Part shown: positions 1-8,828 of the stretch, piece after piece | How positions within the stretch are numbered: position 1 is the stretch's first letter | Layout of the letters: the number at the start of each line of letters is the position of its first letter | NCBI GenBank assembly: GCA_030715195.1 | Contig: JAUYVI010000001.1 | Span: 682,001 to 746,000 of the forward strand | Reading direction: 5' to 3' | DNA: 64,000 nucleotides | DNA from: Dongia sedimenti | Lineage (GTDB): Bacteria > Pseudomonadota > Alphaproteobacteria > Dongiales > Dongiaceae | The notes under the pieces: generated by a model | The model's input: only the letters and a program-made list of their open reading frames with translations | What the model was told of the DNA's origin: nothing | Databases searched by the model: none | Translations under genes and position numbers: made by a program

Positions 1-568
1 TCTCGACATAGGCGAGGAGATGATGGCCGAAGGTCGTCGGCTGCGCCGGCTGCAGATGGGTGAAGCCCGGCATCAGCGTGGCGGCGTGCTCCTCCGCGCG
101 CTCGATCAGCGCCGCGATCAGGTCTTTGAGGTCGAGGGTCAACTCGTCGCAGGCGCGGCGGACCCAGAGACGGAAGTCGGTCGCCACCTGGTCGTTGCGC
201 GAGCGGGCGGTGTGCAGCCGCCCGGCCGCCTCGCCGATCAATTCCTTCAGCCGCACCTCGATATTGGTGTGGATGTCCTCGAGCGCCGCGTCGAACTTGA
301 AATTGCCGCCGTCGATCTCGGCGCGGATCGCCGCGAGGCCCTGGGCGATGGCGGCGCCGTCTTCCCGGGAAATGATGCCGCGCTCGGCCAGCATGGCGGC
401 ATGGGCCAGGGAGCCGGCAATATCCTCACGATAAAGCCTTTTATCCACATCGATGGACGCGTTAATCTCCTGCATCACGGCCGAGGGGCCGGCGGCGAAA
501 CGCCCGCCCCACATGCGGGTTGCCGCCTGGTCTGCTGCGGCCTGCTTGGAAGGATTCTGTCGCGTCAT
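1..568 (-). CDS. argH: Argininosuccinate lyase (5' part; 3' end outside window)
   Basis: This enzyme splits argininosuccinate into arginine and fumarate, the last step of arginine synthesis in the cytosol. The minus-strand translation carries the family N-terminal signature MWGGRF, then the HTNIEVRL and [16 protein letters not shown] blocks and the [13 protein letters not shown] segment, all typical of ArgH. Only about 189 of the usual ~460 residues lie in the window. I chose the ATG at 568, which gives a short polar extension before MWGGRF. An ATG at 514, directly at MWGGRF, is the alternative. With the 568 start, the start codon shares the palindrome CATG with the start of the divergent thioredoxin gene. 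Confidence 0.93.
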   Translation of the reverse strand, partial: MTRQNPSKQAAADQAATRMWGGRFAAGPSAVMQEINASIDVDKRLYREDIAGSLAHAAMLAERGIISREDGAAIAQGLAAIRAEIDGGNFKFDAALEDIHTNIEVRLKELIGEAAGRLHTARSRNDQVATDFRLWVRRACDELTLDLKDLIAALIERAEEHAATLMPGFTHLQPAQPTTFGHHLLAYVE

Positions 569-1133
569 GGCCCCGATCTTAACTCGTTTTGCTCGCCTTT
601 CCGCCCTCGTCGCCATCGCCTTCATGGGGGCGACGGCCGGCGCGGCGGAACCGCCTAAATTTGCCGGAATGGCCGGCGACTTTAGCCCGATCGATCCGCC
701 GGAGCAAATCGCCACGCCCAATTTCCAGGACAAAATGGGTCAGCCGGTGAACCTCGATTCCTTCAAGGGCAAGGTCGTGGTGCTGAACTTCTGGGCCACC
801 TGGTGCCCGCCCTGCATCGCCGAGATGCCCGCCCTCGACCGGCTGCAATCCGAGCTGGGCGGGCAGGACTTCGCCGTGGTGGCGGTCTCGACCGATCGCG
901 AGGGCATCAAGAAATCGGCCCCGTTCTATCGCCGCGCCGGGATCAAGCATCTGACGCTCTACAACGACACCCGGGGCAACCTGCTCGGTGCCTTCCAGGG
1001 CAAGAGCCTGCCGATCACCGTGCTGCTCGACCGCGACGGACGCGTCGTCGGGCGCATCGAAGGCGCCGCGCAATGGGATTCCGCCGAGGCCAAGGCGCTG
1101 ATCGCGCATTATCTCAAGGAGCATGCGTCGTGA
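567..1133 (+). CDS. tlpA: TlpA-family thioredoxin-like disulfide reductase
   Basis: This is a periplasmic thiol-disulfide oxidoreductase of the TlpA/ResA type, 188 residues. Residues 1-26 form a signal peptide or signal anchor ([17 protein letters not shown]), and a thioredoxin fold follows. The active site is WCPPC with cysteines at 80 and 83, in the context [10 protein letters not shown]. The cis-proline loop is seen as LPITVLL. A start further downstream would cut the hydrophobic signal, so the ATG at 567 is preferred. It is followed, with overlap, by a second TlpA-like gene, and it diverges from argH, a common alphaproteobacterial arrangement. Known TlpA proteins reduce proteins needed for cytochrome oxidase copper-site assembly; that role here is inference. 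Confidence 0.88.
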   Translation: MAPILTRFARLSALVAIAFMGATAGAAEPPKFAGMAGDFSPIDPPEQIATPNFQDKMGQPVNLDSFKGKVVVLNFWATWCPPCIAEMPALDRLQSELGGQDFAVVAVSTDREGIKKSAPFYRRAGIKHLTLYNDTRGNLLGAFQGKSLPITVLLDRDGRVVGRIEGAAQWDSAEAKALIAHYLKEHAS

Positions 1134-1743
1134 AGATGGGGGGCTCGTGACGGCGATCGCCCTGGTGCGCCAGCGTATTCTGGTTCCGGCCGCTATTGCG
1201 CTCGTGCTGGCGGTTGCGGCCGCCGGATTCTGGTATTGGCAGGTCCGGTCCGCACCGCCCGGGCCAAGCGGAATCTCGACGGCGGCGCTGCCGGAGGGCT
1301 TCAAGCCGATGGACCCGCCGATGCAGATGGGCGGATTTGCGTTCCAGGATGCCGAAGGCAACACCGTCCGCCTCGCCGATTTCAAGGGGCGGCCGATCAT
1401 CCTCAACATCTGGGCCAAGTGGTGCGCGCCCTGCCTGGTCGAGATGCCCGAGCTGAACAGGCTCCAGAGCGAGGCCGCGCCGGGAACCCTGGCGGTGGTC
1501 ACCGTCGCGGTGGACGAACCCGATCCGGCGAAAGTGCGGGATTTCCTGGCGAACCGGCGCTGGGATGCGTTGAAGCCCTATCTCGATCCGAAGAACGTGT
1601 TTGCGAAGGCGCTCAACATCAAGTCGATTCCGGTCTCGCTGCTGATCGACAAGGACGGCTTTGCGCTGGTGCGGGTGGATGCGCCGGTCGCCTGGTACAG
1701 CGACGAGTCGATCCGCCTGCTGAAGCGGACGATCGGCCTCTAG
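1123..1743 (+). CDS. Second TlpA-like thioredoxin, membrane anchored
   Basis: This is a 206-residue TlpA/ResA-type thioredoxin. One N-terminal membrane segment (about residues 20-38) precedes a periplasmic domain with the active site WCAPC, cysteines 101 and 104. The pre-domain stretch FKPMDPPMQ...FQDAEGN resembles FSPIDPPEQ...FQDKMGQ in the gene before it, so the two look like tandem duplicates. The ATG at 1123 overlaps the end of the upstream gene by 11 bases. A GTG at 1147, with the G-rich stretch at 1134-1143 just before it, is an equally plausible start. The two genes are probably co-transcribed and translationally coupled. Confidence 0.85.
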   Translation: MRREDGGLVTAIALVRQRILVPAAIALVLAVAAAGFWYWQVRSAPPGPSGISTAALPEGFKPMDPPMQMGGFAFQDAEGNTVRLADFKGRPIILNIWAKWCAPCLVEMPELNRLQSEAAPGTLAVVTVAVDEPDPAKVRDFLANRRWDALKPYLDPKNVFAKALNIKSIPVSLLIDKDGFALVRVDAPVAWYSDESIRLLKRTIGL

Positions 1744-1821
1744 GCGCGCTGGATCGGTCGCCCGATGATTGTATGATCCTCGCGGGTGCCGGCTGGGGAT
1801 CGCCGGTTGGGGAGGGGATGG

Positions 1822-4590
1822 ATGCGTAAGGGCGTGATCGCCGCCGCGGTCCTGCTGGCTGCGGCAGGCGCCGTCGCGGCCGGTTACTGCGGCGCAAGAG
1901 ACGTCGGGGAGACCCGGCTCCGCGACACGATGAACACGCTGGCGGCCGGGGCTGCGACCTTCGCCGACGTGCGATACGGCGAGGCCGTGTTCGATCCGCT
2001 GGCTCGGCGCGCCACCGTGAATGATATCGTCGTCTCCTGGCAGAGCGGCGATGTGAAGATCGGCCGGACGATCCTTGAGGACGTGGCCTTTGGTCAAGTC
2101 GATCCGCGGCATGGGCGGATCGAGTTCCGCGATGTGACCGATGACGGATTTCTCAACGCTCTGCTGGCCTCGATCGCCCAGCGCGGCTCCGAGGAGGCGT
2201 TCGTGCCGCTCGGCGGCGCTTGGTCCAGGGTCCGCTATGACCTCGCGGTGGAATACGACTACGACGCCGGTTCCAGGTCCCTGACCATCGGCAAATTCGA
2301 ATGGTCGGCGCCGGATTGGGGCGACCTTGTCGTGCGGCTCGACCTCACGAATTTGCCGGGGTCGCTGCACTTGCCCGAGTTGCCCAAGACCGGGCCGTTG
2401 AACGGGCCGATCGGGTTCCTCGGCGCCCTGGTCGATGGGCTCCCCGATCTCAATGCGCTGCTGATCCGCGGCGCGGCGCTCACCTACCGCGACCACGGGG
2501 CGATCAACCGGATGCTCGACGGCCTGTCTGCAGAGACCGACGCGCGGGATCCGCAGGTGTTCTTTCTCGATCTGCGCGATGCGCTGCAGGAGAAGATCGC
2601 GCACGGCAAGGCGGCTGTCTGGGATCAGGCGCTGCTGGAGCTCATCCTCGGCAAGGCGGATATCGACGTCGCGGTCGCGCCGAAATCGCCGATCCCACTG
2701 GCGCGGATCATGCGGCTTCCGGACGATGGCAGCGCGACCGCAGCGGCGCTCGGGTTGAAGATCGTCACCGCCGGCAAGCGCGACCTCGGCCATTTCGCGA
2801 TCACCGAGGCCGAGGAGCGCGTGTTGCGGGCGCGGCCCTTCATCGAGGCGGGAGAGGTCGGGCTCACCATGCCGGATGTCCCCAGCAAGCTCTCTGCCCT
2901 ATCCCAGTTTCAGCAAGCGCTCGTCACCGCGCCCGGAGAGCCGCGTGCCGCCACAGGTCTTGACCGCGCGATCGCAGCACTGCTGGCCGAGGGCGCGAAG
3001 CGGGAGCAGGTTCTGGAGTTTGTCGGCGATGAAGGCGCCGAAGCGATCTATCGCGCGATTCTCCGCCAGGTGCCGGCCAGCCAGGAGGCCGGGGCGGCTT
3101 TGACCGCGTTGCCGCAACATATCGCCGCCGCCGCGGTGAAAGCCGCCGGCGACGAGGCGCCCGCCGCCGCCGATACGGCACTGGACCTGCTGCACATGGC
3201 GACCCGGCTGGACGCGCAGAATCCCGCGGTCAAGGAAGCCGCCGGCCCGGTCGCCGAACGGTTGGTGAAGGAGGGTGATCGGCTCGCGAGCTTTGGCGCT
3301 TATGTGAGCGAAGGGGGGAATGACGGGGCGCTCACCTACTATGCCGGAGCGCTCGCGGTGAAGCCGGACAGCGACGCCGCGCTGCAGGCACTGAACGCAC
3401 TCGCCGAAAGGCTGAAGCAGGTGATCGCGCAGCAGGTTTTCAACGGCGACAAGGCCGGCGCCGCCGCCCGTATCGAATTGATCAAGGTGCAGTGGCCAAG
3501 CCTCGCCGGCCGAGCGGAACTCGCGGAGCAACTCGCCGCCCTGCTGACGCCGCCGGCGCCGAAGGGGCCGGTCGCTGTCTACAACTGGTCGGATTACATC
3601 GGCGAGTTCACCAATGCGCGCTTCCAGCAGAAGACCGGGATCGCGGTCCAGTACGACGTGTTCGATTCCAGCGAGACGCTGGAGGCCAAGCTGCTGGCCG
3701 GCAACAGCGGGTATGATGTGGTTGTGCCCAACGGCGGGTTCCTGGCGCGGCAGATACCGGCCGGCCGGTTCAAGAAACTCGACAAGTCGCGGCTGCCGAA
3801 CCTGGAAAATCTCGATCCCGCCCTGATGAAGGCCAGCGAGGCCTTCGATCCCGGGCATGAGTATTCGGTGCCGTATATGTGGGGCACGATCGGCATCGGG
3901 TACAACGTGGCAGCGATCAAGAAGCGGATGCCCGACGCGCCGGTCGACAGCTGGCGCCTGGTGCTCGATCCCAAAGTCGTGTCCAAGTTCAAGGGTTGCG
4001 GCGTCGCGATCGTCGATGCGCCCAGTGACGTGCTGCTCGCCGTGCTGGTCTATCTCGGCCGGGACGTCAACACCGCAAGCCCCGAGGATTACGCGGCCGC
4101 GCAAGGCACCCTGGCGGCGATCCGGCCCTTTGTCCGCTATTTCCACGCCAGCAGCTACATCAACGACATCGCCAATGGGGAGATCTGCCTGGCGATCGGC
4201 TGGAACGGCGATTTCGCCATCGCGCAGTCGCGGGCGGACCAGGCGCGCAATCGAATCAAGCTGCGCTATGTCGTGCCGAAAGAGGGCACGCTGATCTGGA
4301 TGGACAGTCTGGCGATCCCGGCGGATGCACCGCACCCGAACGCGGCGCTCGCCTATATCGACTATCTGCTCGATCCGCAGGTCGCCGCCAACAATGCCAA
4401 CTACGTGCGCTATGCCTCGCCGAACAAGGCGGCGGTCGTCCGGGGCCTGATCAATGCGGCGGATCTGAACAACCCGGCCATCTATCCGCCGCGACCGGTC
4501 ATGGAGCGGCTCGCCAGCGACAAGCTCGCATCGCCCGAGGTGGACCGGCTGCGGATGCAGGCCTGGACCGCCATCAAGTCGGGCGAGTGA
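1822..4590 (+). CDS. Exported fusion: unknown N-terminal region + helical repeats + PotF/PotD-like polyamine-binding domain
   Basis: This 922-residue protein has three parts. Residues 1-22 are a hydrophobic signal or anchor (VIAAAVLLAAAGAVAAG). Residues ~25-330 form a region of alternating beta-like segments that I do not recognise. Residues ~330-580 are alanine-rich and helical, with a TPR-like stretch (YYAGALAVKPDSDAALQAL). From residue ~582 to the end is a complete spermidine/putrescine-binding domain of the PotD/PotF type: VYNWSDYIGEF at its start, YDVVVPNGGFLARQ, YMWGTIGIGYN and IGWNGDFAIA. The ATG at 1822 is chosen because GGAGG precedes it by 6 bases. Free PotF is a ~345-residue periplasmic protein working with an ABC permease; none is encoded nearby. 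A sensory or scavenging role is only inference. Confidence 0.8.
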   Translation: MRKGVIAAAVLLAAAGAVAAGYCGARDVGETRLRDTMNTLAAGAATFADVRYGEAVFDPLARRATVNDIVVSWQSGDVKIGRTILEDVAFGQVDPRHGRIEFRDVTDDGFLNALLASIAQRGSEEAFVPLGGAWSRVRYDLAVEYDYDAGSRSLTIGKFEWSAPDWGDLVVRLDLTNLPGSLHLPELPKTGPLNGPIGFLGALVDGLPDLNALLIRGAALTYRDHGAINRMLDGLSAETDARDPQVFFLDLRDALQEKIAHGKAAVWDQALLELILGKADIDVAVAPKSPIPLARIMRLPDDGSATAAALGLKIVTAGKRDLGHFAITEAEERVLRARPFIEAGEVGLTMPDVPSKLSALSQFQQALVTAPGEPRAATGLDRAIAALLAEGAKREQVLEFVGDEGAEAIYRAILRQVPASQEAGAALTALPQHIAAAAVKAAGDEAPAAADTALDLLHMATRLDAQNPAVKEAAGPVAERLVKEGDRLASFGAYVSEGGNDGALTYYAGALAVKPDSDAALQALNALAERLKQVIAQQVFNGDKAGAAARIELIKVQWPSLAGRAELAEQLAALLTPPAPKGPVAVYNWSDYIGEFTNARFQQKTGIAVQYDVFDSSETLEAKLLAGNSGYDVVVPNGGFLARQIPAGRFKKLDKSRLPNLENLDPALMKASEAFDPGHEYSVPYMWGTIGIGYNVAAIKKRMPDAPVDSWRLVLDPKVVSKFKGCGVAIVDAPSDVLLAVLVYLGRDVNTASPEDYAAAQGTLAAIRPFVRYFHASSYINDIANGEICLAIGWNGDFAIAQSRADQARNRIKLRYVVPKEGTLIWMDSLAIPADAPHPNAALAYIDYLLDPQVAANNANYVRYASPNKAAVVRGLINAADLNNPAIYPPRPVMERLASDKLASPEVDRLRMQAWTAIKSGE

Positions 4591-4654
4591 GTTCGCCAAG
4601 GGCGGGTGCAATCCCTTATGATGCCGGGGTGTCGAACTGTCTCCCGGTGCCCTT

Positions 4655-5962
4655 GTGACGATTGTTCTCGAATGCGGGATCGTGCTGCTCCTGGTCCTGC
4701 TCAACGCCTTCTTCGCCATGTCGGAGCTTGCCATCGTGTCGTCGCGGCGGCCGCGGCTGCAGAAGTTGAGCGAGCGGGGGCATCGCGGCGCGACGGTGGC
4801 GCTGCGGCTCTCGGAAGATCCGGGACAGTTCCTCTCGGCGGTGCAGGTCGGCATCACGCTGATCGGCATCGTCGCCGGCGCCTATAGCGGCGCCACTCTG
4901 GCCGAGCCGTTCGCGGCCTATCTCCACGCCGAGTTTCCGATCCTGGGCTCCGCCTCGGACGATGCGGCGCTGGTGATCGTGGTCTCGATCATCACCTACC
5001 TTTCGCTGGTGGTGGGCGAGCTGGTGCCGAAACGCCTCGCCATGAACCATGCCGAGGGGATCGCCGTCGTGGTCAGCCGGCCGATCGCGCTGCTGGCGCG
5101 GATCGGCACGCCGGTGGTCTGGCTGCTGCAGAACTCGACCGAGCTCCTGGTGCGGCTCCTCGGCGGCGACAAGGAACGCGAGGGTGTCACGCACGAGGAG
5201 GTGAAGACCCTGATCGCCGAAGGCGCCGAGCAGGGCGGGATCGAGCCCGCCGAGCGCCACATGCTGGAGGGCGTGTTCGCGCTCGGCGATCTCGCGGTCA
5301 AGTCGATCATGACGCCGCGGCCGGACGTGGAATGGCTGTCGAAGCATGCCAGCCGCGAGGACGTGCTGGAGCGCCTCGCCGTCGCCCGTCACTCACGGCT
5401 GCTGCTCTGTGACGACGATCTGGACAACATCGTCGGCATGGTGCGGATGCGCGATCTCATCAACCAGCTGGCTTCGGGGCAGGCGATCTCGCTGGAAGCC
5501 GCCAGCGTCCAGGTGCTGAGCATCCATGAATCGACGACGGCGCTCCGGCTGCTGGAGTTGTTTCGCAACGCGCCCTCGCATCTCGCCGTGGTGCTCGACG
5601 AATACGGCTCGATCGAAGGCGTGGTCACGCCGAGCGACGTGCTCTCGGCGGTGACCGGTAAGCTGACCGAGGCAAGCGATACGATGAGCCATGTGATCCG
5701 GCGCGACGACGGGTCCTGGCTGGTGGACGGACGCGTGCGGGTGGTCGATGCCGAGCGCGCGGTCGGCGCCCATGACTGGTCGAGCAAGAGCTATACGACC
5801 GTGGCCGGCCTGGTGCTGAACCGGCTGGGCCACGTGCCGAAGACCGGCGAGAAAGTGACGGTCGGACCGTTCACCCTGGAAGTGATCGACATGGACGGCA
5901 GGCGGATCGACAAGCTGCTGGTCTCGCGGCTGCCCCGTGATGACGATGCCACGCGCGACTAA
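4655..5962 (+). CDS. CNNM/HlyC-CorC family membrane protein with CBS pair
   Basis: This is a 435-residue inner-membrane protein of the hemolysin-C/CorC (CNNM, UPF0053) family, linked in other organisms to magnesium or cobalt efflux. The N-terminal DUF21-type membrane domain (residues ~1-185) holds four hydrophobic segments and LVVGELVPKRLAMNHAEGIA. A CBS-domain pair follows (~200-340), with VKSIMTPRPDVEWL and LAVVLDEYGSIEGVVTPSDVL. The CorC/HlyC C-terminal domain (~345-430) contains DGSWLVDGRVRVVDAER and TVAGLVLNRLGHVPKTGE. The start is a GTG without a clear Shine-Dalgarno sequence; a later start would delete the first membrane helix. Its stop overlaps the convergent exporter gene. Confidence 0.87.
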   Translation: MTIVLECGIVLLLVLLNAFFAMSELAIVSSRRPRLQKLSERGHRGATVALRLSEDPGQFLSAVQVGITLIGIVAGAYSGATLAEPFAAYLHAEFPILGSASDDAALVIVVSIITYLSLVVGELVPKRLAMNHAEGIAVVVSRPIALLARIGTPVVWLLQNSTELLVRLLGGDKEREGVTHEEVKTLIAEGAEQGGIEPAERHMLEGVFALGDLAVKSIMTPRPDVEWLSKHASREDVLERLAVARHSRLLLCDDDLDNIVGMVRMRDLINQLASGQAISLEAASVQVLSIHESTTALRLLELFRNAPSHLAVVLDEYGSIEGVVTPSDVLSAVTGKLTEASDTMSHVIRRDDGSWLVDGRVRVVDAERAVGAHDWSSKSYTTVAGLVLNRLGHVPKTGEKVTVGPFTLEVIDMDGRRIDKLLVSRLPRDDDATRD

Positions 5963-6984
5963 TGCGAATGCCGGTGGTGCAGATCGGGATAATGCGGGTG
6001 GCGATGGATCAGCCGCGCGTGCCGGTGGGCGTGGACATGGGGCTCGGGCGGCGTGCCGGGGGCGTGCGCATGCCGATGATGCGCGTCATGCACGTGGACA
6101 TGCTCATGCTCCAGCGGGTCGTGCACATGCTCATGCAGATGCTGTTCGCTGAGATGCAGCCAGAGCCCGACCGCCATCAGAAACCCGCCGGCGACGAAGG
6201 CGACTCCGATCGGTTCCCCGAGTAAAAGGATCGCGACACCGGCGCCGATGAACGGCGCCAGCGCATAATAGGCGCCGGTGCGCGCGGTGCCGAGATGCCG
6301 CAGCGCCAGCACGAACAGGGTCAGCGAGACGCCGTAGCTGAAGAAGCCCAAGACGCCGGCGCCGGCGGCCGCCGCGGCTCCCGGCAACGGCGCGCCCAAG
6401 GCAAGGGCGATCGCGACATTGGCGATGCCGGCCACCAGTCCTTTCACCATGGCGATCTGCATCGGATCGGCGGCCGCGACCTTGCGCGTCAGGTTGTTGT
6501 CGATCGCCCAGGCGAGGCAGGCGCCGGCGATCAGCACCGGGCCCCAGCTCAAGCCGACAGCCGCATCCCGCGGCCAGGCGAGCACGGCGGCGCCGGCGAC
6601 GATGGCGGCGGCGCCGATCAGCAATCGCCGGTCCACATTCTCCTTGAAGACGATCCAGGCGATCGCCAGGGTCATCACGCTTTCGAGATTGAGCAGGAGC
6701 GCAGCCTCCGACGCCGAACTCTGGGCCAGGCCGAAGACCAGCAGCACCGGGCCGACCACGCCGCCCGATAGCACGGCCGCGCCGAACCAGGGCACGTCCC
6801 GCCGGCTCAGGCCCGCTTCGTTGCTGCGCCGCACCAGCCGCACCAGCGCCAGGCCAAGGCCGGAGCCGAGATAGAGCAGCCCGGCCAGCAGCCAAGGCGA
6901 GACGTCGCCGAGCAAGAGCTTCGCCAGCGGCGTGCTGAGGCCGAACAATCCCGCCGAGAGCAGGGCGTAGAGGATGCCGATCAT
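5959..6984 (-). CDS. EamA/DMT-family exporter with histidine-rich C-terminal tail
   Basis: This is a 341-residue ten-helix transporter of the drug/metabolite (EamA) superfamily, with two EamA repeats. Typical pieces are LSAGLFGLSTPLAKLLL, LAIAWIVFKENVDRRLLIG and LLLGEPIGVAFVAGGFLMAVGL. After the last helix it carries about 58 residues with 23 histidines in HxH and HH patterns, ending ...HRHSH. Such tails usually bind Ni, Co or Zn, so metal transport or sensing is likely, but this is inferred. The start is the ATG at 6984, giving a natural N-terminal helix; a longer start (7095) would add an unlikely basic leader. The 3' end overlaps the upstream convergent gene by 4 bases. Confidence 0.87.
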   Translation of the reverse strand: MIGILYALLSAGLFGLSTPLAKLLLGDVSPWLLAGLLYLGSGLGLALVRLVRRSNEAGLSRRDVPWFGAAVLSGGVVGPVLLVFGLAQSSASEAALLLNLESVMTLAIAWIVFKENVDRRLLIGAAAIVAGAAVLAWPRDAAVGLSWGPVLIAGACLAWAIDNNLTRKVAAADPMQIAMVKGLVAGIANVAIALALGAPLPGAAAAAGAGVLGFFSYGVSLTLFVLALRHLGTARTGAYYALAPFIGAGVAILLLGEPIGVAFVAGGFLMAVGLWLHLSEQHLHEHVHDPLEHEHVHVHDAHHRHAHAPGTPPEPHVHAHRHARLIHRHPHYPDLHHRHSH

Positions 6985-7027
6985 GAAGACGAGCCTAACC
7001 GATCCCTTGGGAGGGCCGCAAAGCCTG

Positions 7028-7246
7028 TCACCCCGGCGGGCGTTTTCCTTCAAGCCGCTCCAGGGCCTCCTGGCTGGCTTCGAACTCTGCTTCAAGCTCC
7101 GCCATCAGGGCCTTCGCTTGTGCAGCTGCAGCATTGCCGTCGAGCACCAGCATGGCGTAGCGCCGCTGCTGCCGGTCGAACTTGATCTTTGCCTCCTGCA
7201 CATGGCGGCGCGCGGCCTCCAACTCGGTCTCGCTGTCTTCCGTCAT
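7028..7246 (-). CDS. Small hypothetical coiled-coil protein (72 aa)
   Basis: I do not recognise this protein. From the ATG at 7246 it reads MTEDSETELEAARRHV and continues as one charged helix rich in Glu, Ala and Lys, with heptad-like spacing, predicted as a coiled coil, up to a short GKRPPG end. It has no signal peptide, no membrane segment and no cysteine. It lies just upstream of the exporter gene on the same strand (43-base gap), so the two may share a promoter. The coding call rests on the coherent helical composition; a spurious frame in GC-rich DNA remains possible. Confidence 0.5.
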   Translation of the reverse strand: MTEDSETELEAARRHVQEAKIKFDRQQRRYAMLVLDGNAAAAQAKALMAELEAEFEASQEALERLEGKRPPG

Positions 7247-7340
7247 CGTGGGGGTCCCTTTGATCCGCGCCGAACAACACGCGCAAGCGCGAAGCGATCC
7301 ACCATCGGAGAGAGTCGCTCGGATCCTCGACCCGCTGTCA

Positions 7341-7369
7341 TTCGTGCAGGAAATCCGCATTTCGTGCAG
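7341..7369 (+). promoter_or_regulatory. Direct repeats TTCGTGCAG upstream of coxM (candidate activator site)
   Basis: Two exact copies of TTCGTGCAG start at 7341 and 7361, so they are spaced 20 bases, about two helical turns, and lie about 90-117 bases before the coxM start. A third partial match, TTCGGG, begins at 7389. The spacing fits an activator binding one DNA face. RcoM, a CO-sensing LytTR activator of cox operons, is described as binding direct TTnnnG repeats, and these repeats fit that loosely. The link is inference. Confidence 0.35.
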
Positions 7370-7457
7370 TTGGGGCGGCGGTGGTCACTTCGGGCTCACG
7401 CCGCTTCTCCCATGGGATCAAGGTCTTGCCAAGAACAAGACACCTGGGAGGGTGATC

Positions 7458-8321
7458 ATGATACCTGCCGCCTTCGACTATCACCGGCCGGCCAGCCTGG
7501 ATGACGCCGTCAAGCTGCTCGCCCAATATGGCGACGAGGCCCGGGTCGTTGCCGGCGGGCACAGCCTGATCCCGATGATGAAGCTTCGCCTGGCGCAACC
7601 CGGCCATCTGGTCGATCTCCAGGACATCGCCGCCCTGAAGGGCATCAAGGACACCGGCGCGGGCTTCGAGATCGGCGCCATGACCACCCAGCGCGAGATC
7701 ATCCAGTCCGCCGCGCTGACGGCCGCCTGTCCGATCCTGAAGGAAGCCGCCGAGCAGATCGCCGATCCGCAGATCCGCTATTGCGGCACTCTGGGCGGCA
7801 ATGTCGCCAACGGCGATCCCGGGAACGACATGCCGGCCATCATGCTGGCGCTCGACGCGGTCTATCTGGCGAAGGGGCCCGCCGGCACGCGGGAGCTGAA
7901 GGCCCGCGATTTCTATGAAAGCGCCTATGCCACCAAGCTGAAGGAGGGCGAGATCCTGACCACGATCCGGATCCCGAAACCACCCGCCGGGCACGGCAGC
8001 GCCTACGTCAAGCAGAAGCGCAAGATCGGCGACTACGCGACCGCCGCCGCCGCGGTGGTGCTGACGATGTCCGGCGGCAAATGCGCCAGTGCCGCGGTCT
8101 CGCTCACCAATGTCGGGGATACCGCGCTCTTCGCCGCGGCCGCGGGAGCGGCGTTGGTGGGCTCGTCCCTCGACCAGGCCGCGATCGACAAGGCGGTGCA
8201 GGCGGCGGTCGGCATCGCGCAACCGTCCAAGGACACGCGCGGCCCGGTCGATTTCCGCAAGTCGGTGGCCGGCGTGATGGTGCGGCGCGCCATCGAAGCC
8301 GCCGCCAAGCGGGCGCGGTAA
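7458..8321 (+). CDS. coxM: Carbon monoxide dehydrogenase medium subunit (FAD)
   Basis: This is the 287-residue flavoprotein subunit of aerobic CO dehydrogenase. It takes electrons from the small-subunit Fe-S clusters and passes them to the respiratory chain. The two FAD-binding motifs of the family are present: AGGHSLIPMMK near residue 35, and TLGGNVANGDPGNDMP near residue 111. The length is normal for CoxM. The ATG at 7458 follows a good Shine-Dalgarno stretch (GGGAGGGTG). It is the first gene of the order M-S-L-D-E-F, known from Oligotropha-type CO oxidisers, and the small-subunit gene starts 12 bases after its stop. Confidence 0.95.
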   Translation: MIPAAFDYHRPASLDDAVKLLAQYGDEARVVAGGHSLIPMMKLRLAQPGHLVDLQDIAALKGIKDTGAGFEIGAMTTQREIIQSAALTAACPILKEAAEQIADPQIRYCGTLGGNVANGDPGNDMPAIMLALDAVYLAKGPAGTRELKARDFYESAYATKLKEGEILTTIRIPKPPAGHGSAYVKQKRKIGDYATAAAAVVLTMSGGKCASAAVSLTNVGDTALFAAAAGAALVGSSLDQAAIDKAVQAAVGIAQPSKDTRGPVDFRKSVAGVMVRRAIEAAAKRAR

Positions 8322-8333
8322 GGGGAGGGGATC

Positions 8334-8828
8334 ATGGCCAAGATGCATGTGAAGATGACGGTCAATGGCGGCGAGGTCGAAGCCCTCGCCGAGCCCAGGA
8401 CCCTGCTGATCCACTTCCTGCGCGAGCAGCTTTCGCTGACCGGCCCGCATGTCGGCTGCGACACCAGTCATTGCGGCGCCTGCACCGTCGATCTCGACGG
8501 CAAGTCGGTGAAGTCCTGCACCGTCTTCGTGGCGCAGGCCAACGGCGCCAGCGTGACGACGATCGAAGGCATCGCCAATGCCGACGGTACGCTCCATGTG
8601 CTGCAGGAGATGTTCCGCGAGCATCATGGGTTGCAATGCGGCTTCTGCACGCCGGGCATGATCACCCGCGCCTACCGCCTGCTGCAGGAGAACCCCAACC
8701 CGACCGAGACCGAGATCCGCTACGGCATCTCCGGCAATCTCTGTCGCTGCACCGGCTATCAGAACATCGTGAAGGCGATCCGCGCCGCCGCGGATCAGCT
8801 TTCGGGCAAGAAGGAGGCCGCAGAATGA
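8334..8828 (+). CDS. coxS: Carbon monoxide dehydrogenase small subunit (two 2Fe-2S clusters)
   Basis: This is the 164-residue iron-sulfur subunit. The plant-ferredoxin-type cluster is bound by Cys42, Cys47, Cys50 and Cys62 (CDTSHCGAC...C). The C-terminal four-helix cluster is bound by Cys102, Cys105, Cys137 and Cys139 (CGFC...CRC). This is the complete eight-cysteine set of the xanthine oxidase family. It carries electrons from the molybdenum site in CoxL to FAD in CoxM. A GGGGAGGGG stretch precedes the ATG. The stop overlaps the coxL start in an ATGA arrangement, which implies coupled translation and 1:1 subunit supply. Confidence 0.95.
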   Translation: MAKMHVKMTVNGGEVEALAEPRTLLIHFLREQLSLTGPHVGCDTSHCGACTVDLDGKSVKSCTVFVAQANGASVTTIEGIANADGTLHVLQEMFREHHGLQCGFCTPGMITRAYRLLQENPNPTETEIRYGISGNLCRCTGYQNIVKAIRAAADQLSGKKEAAE

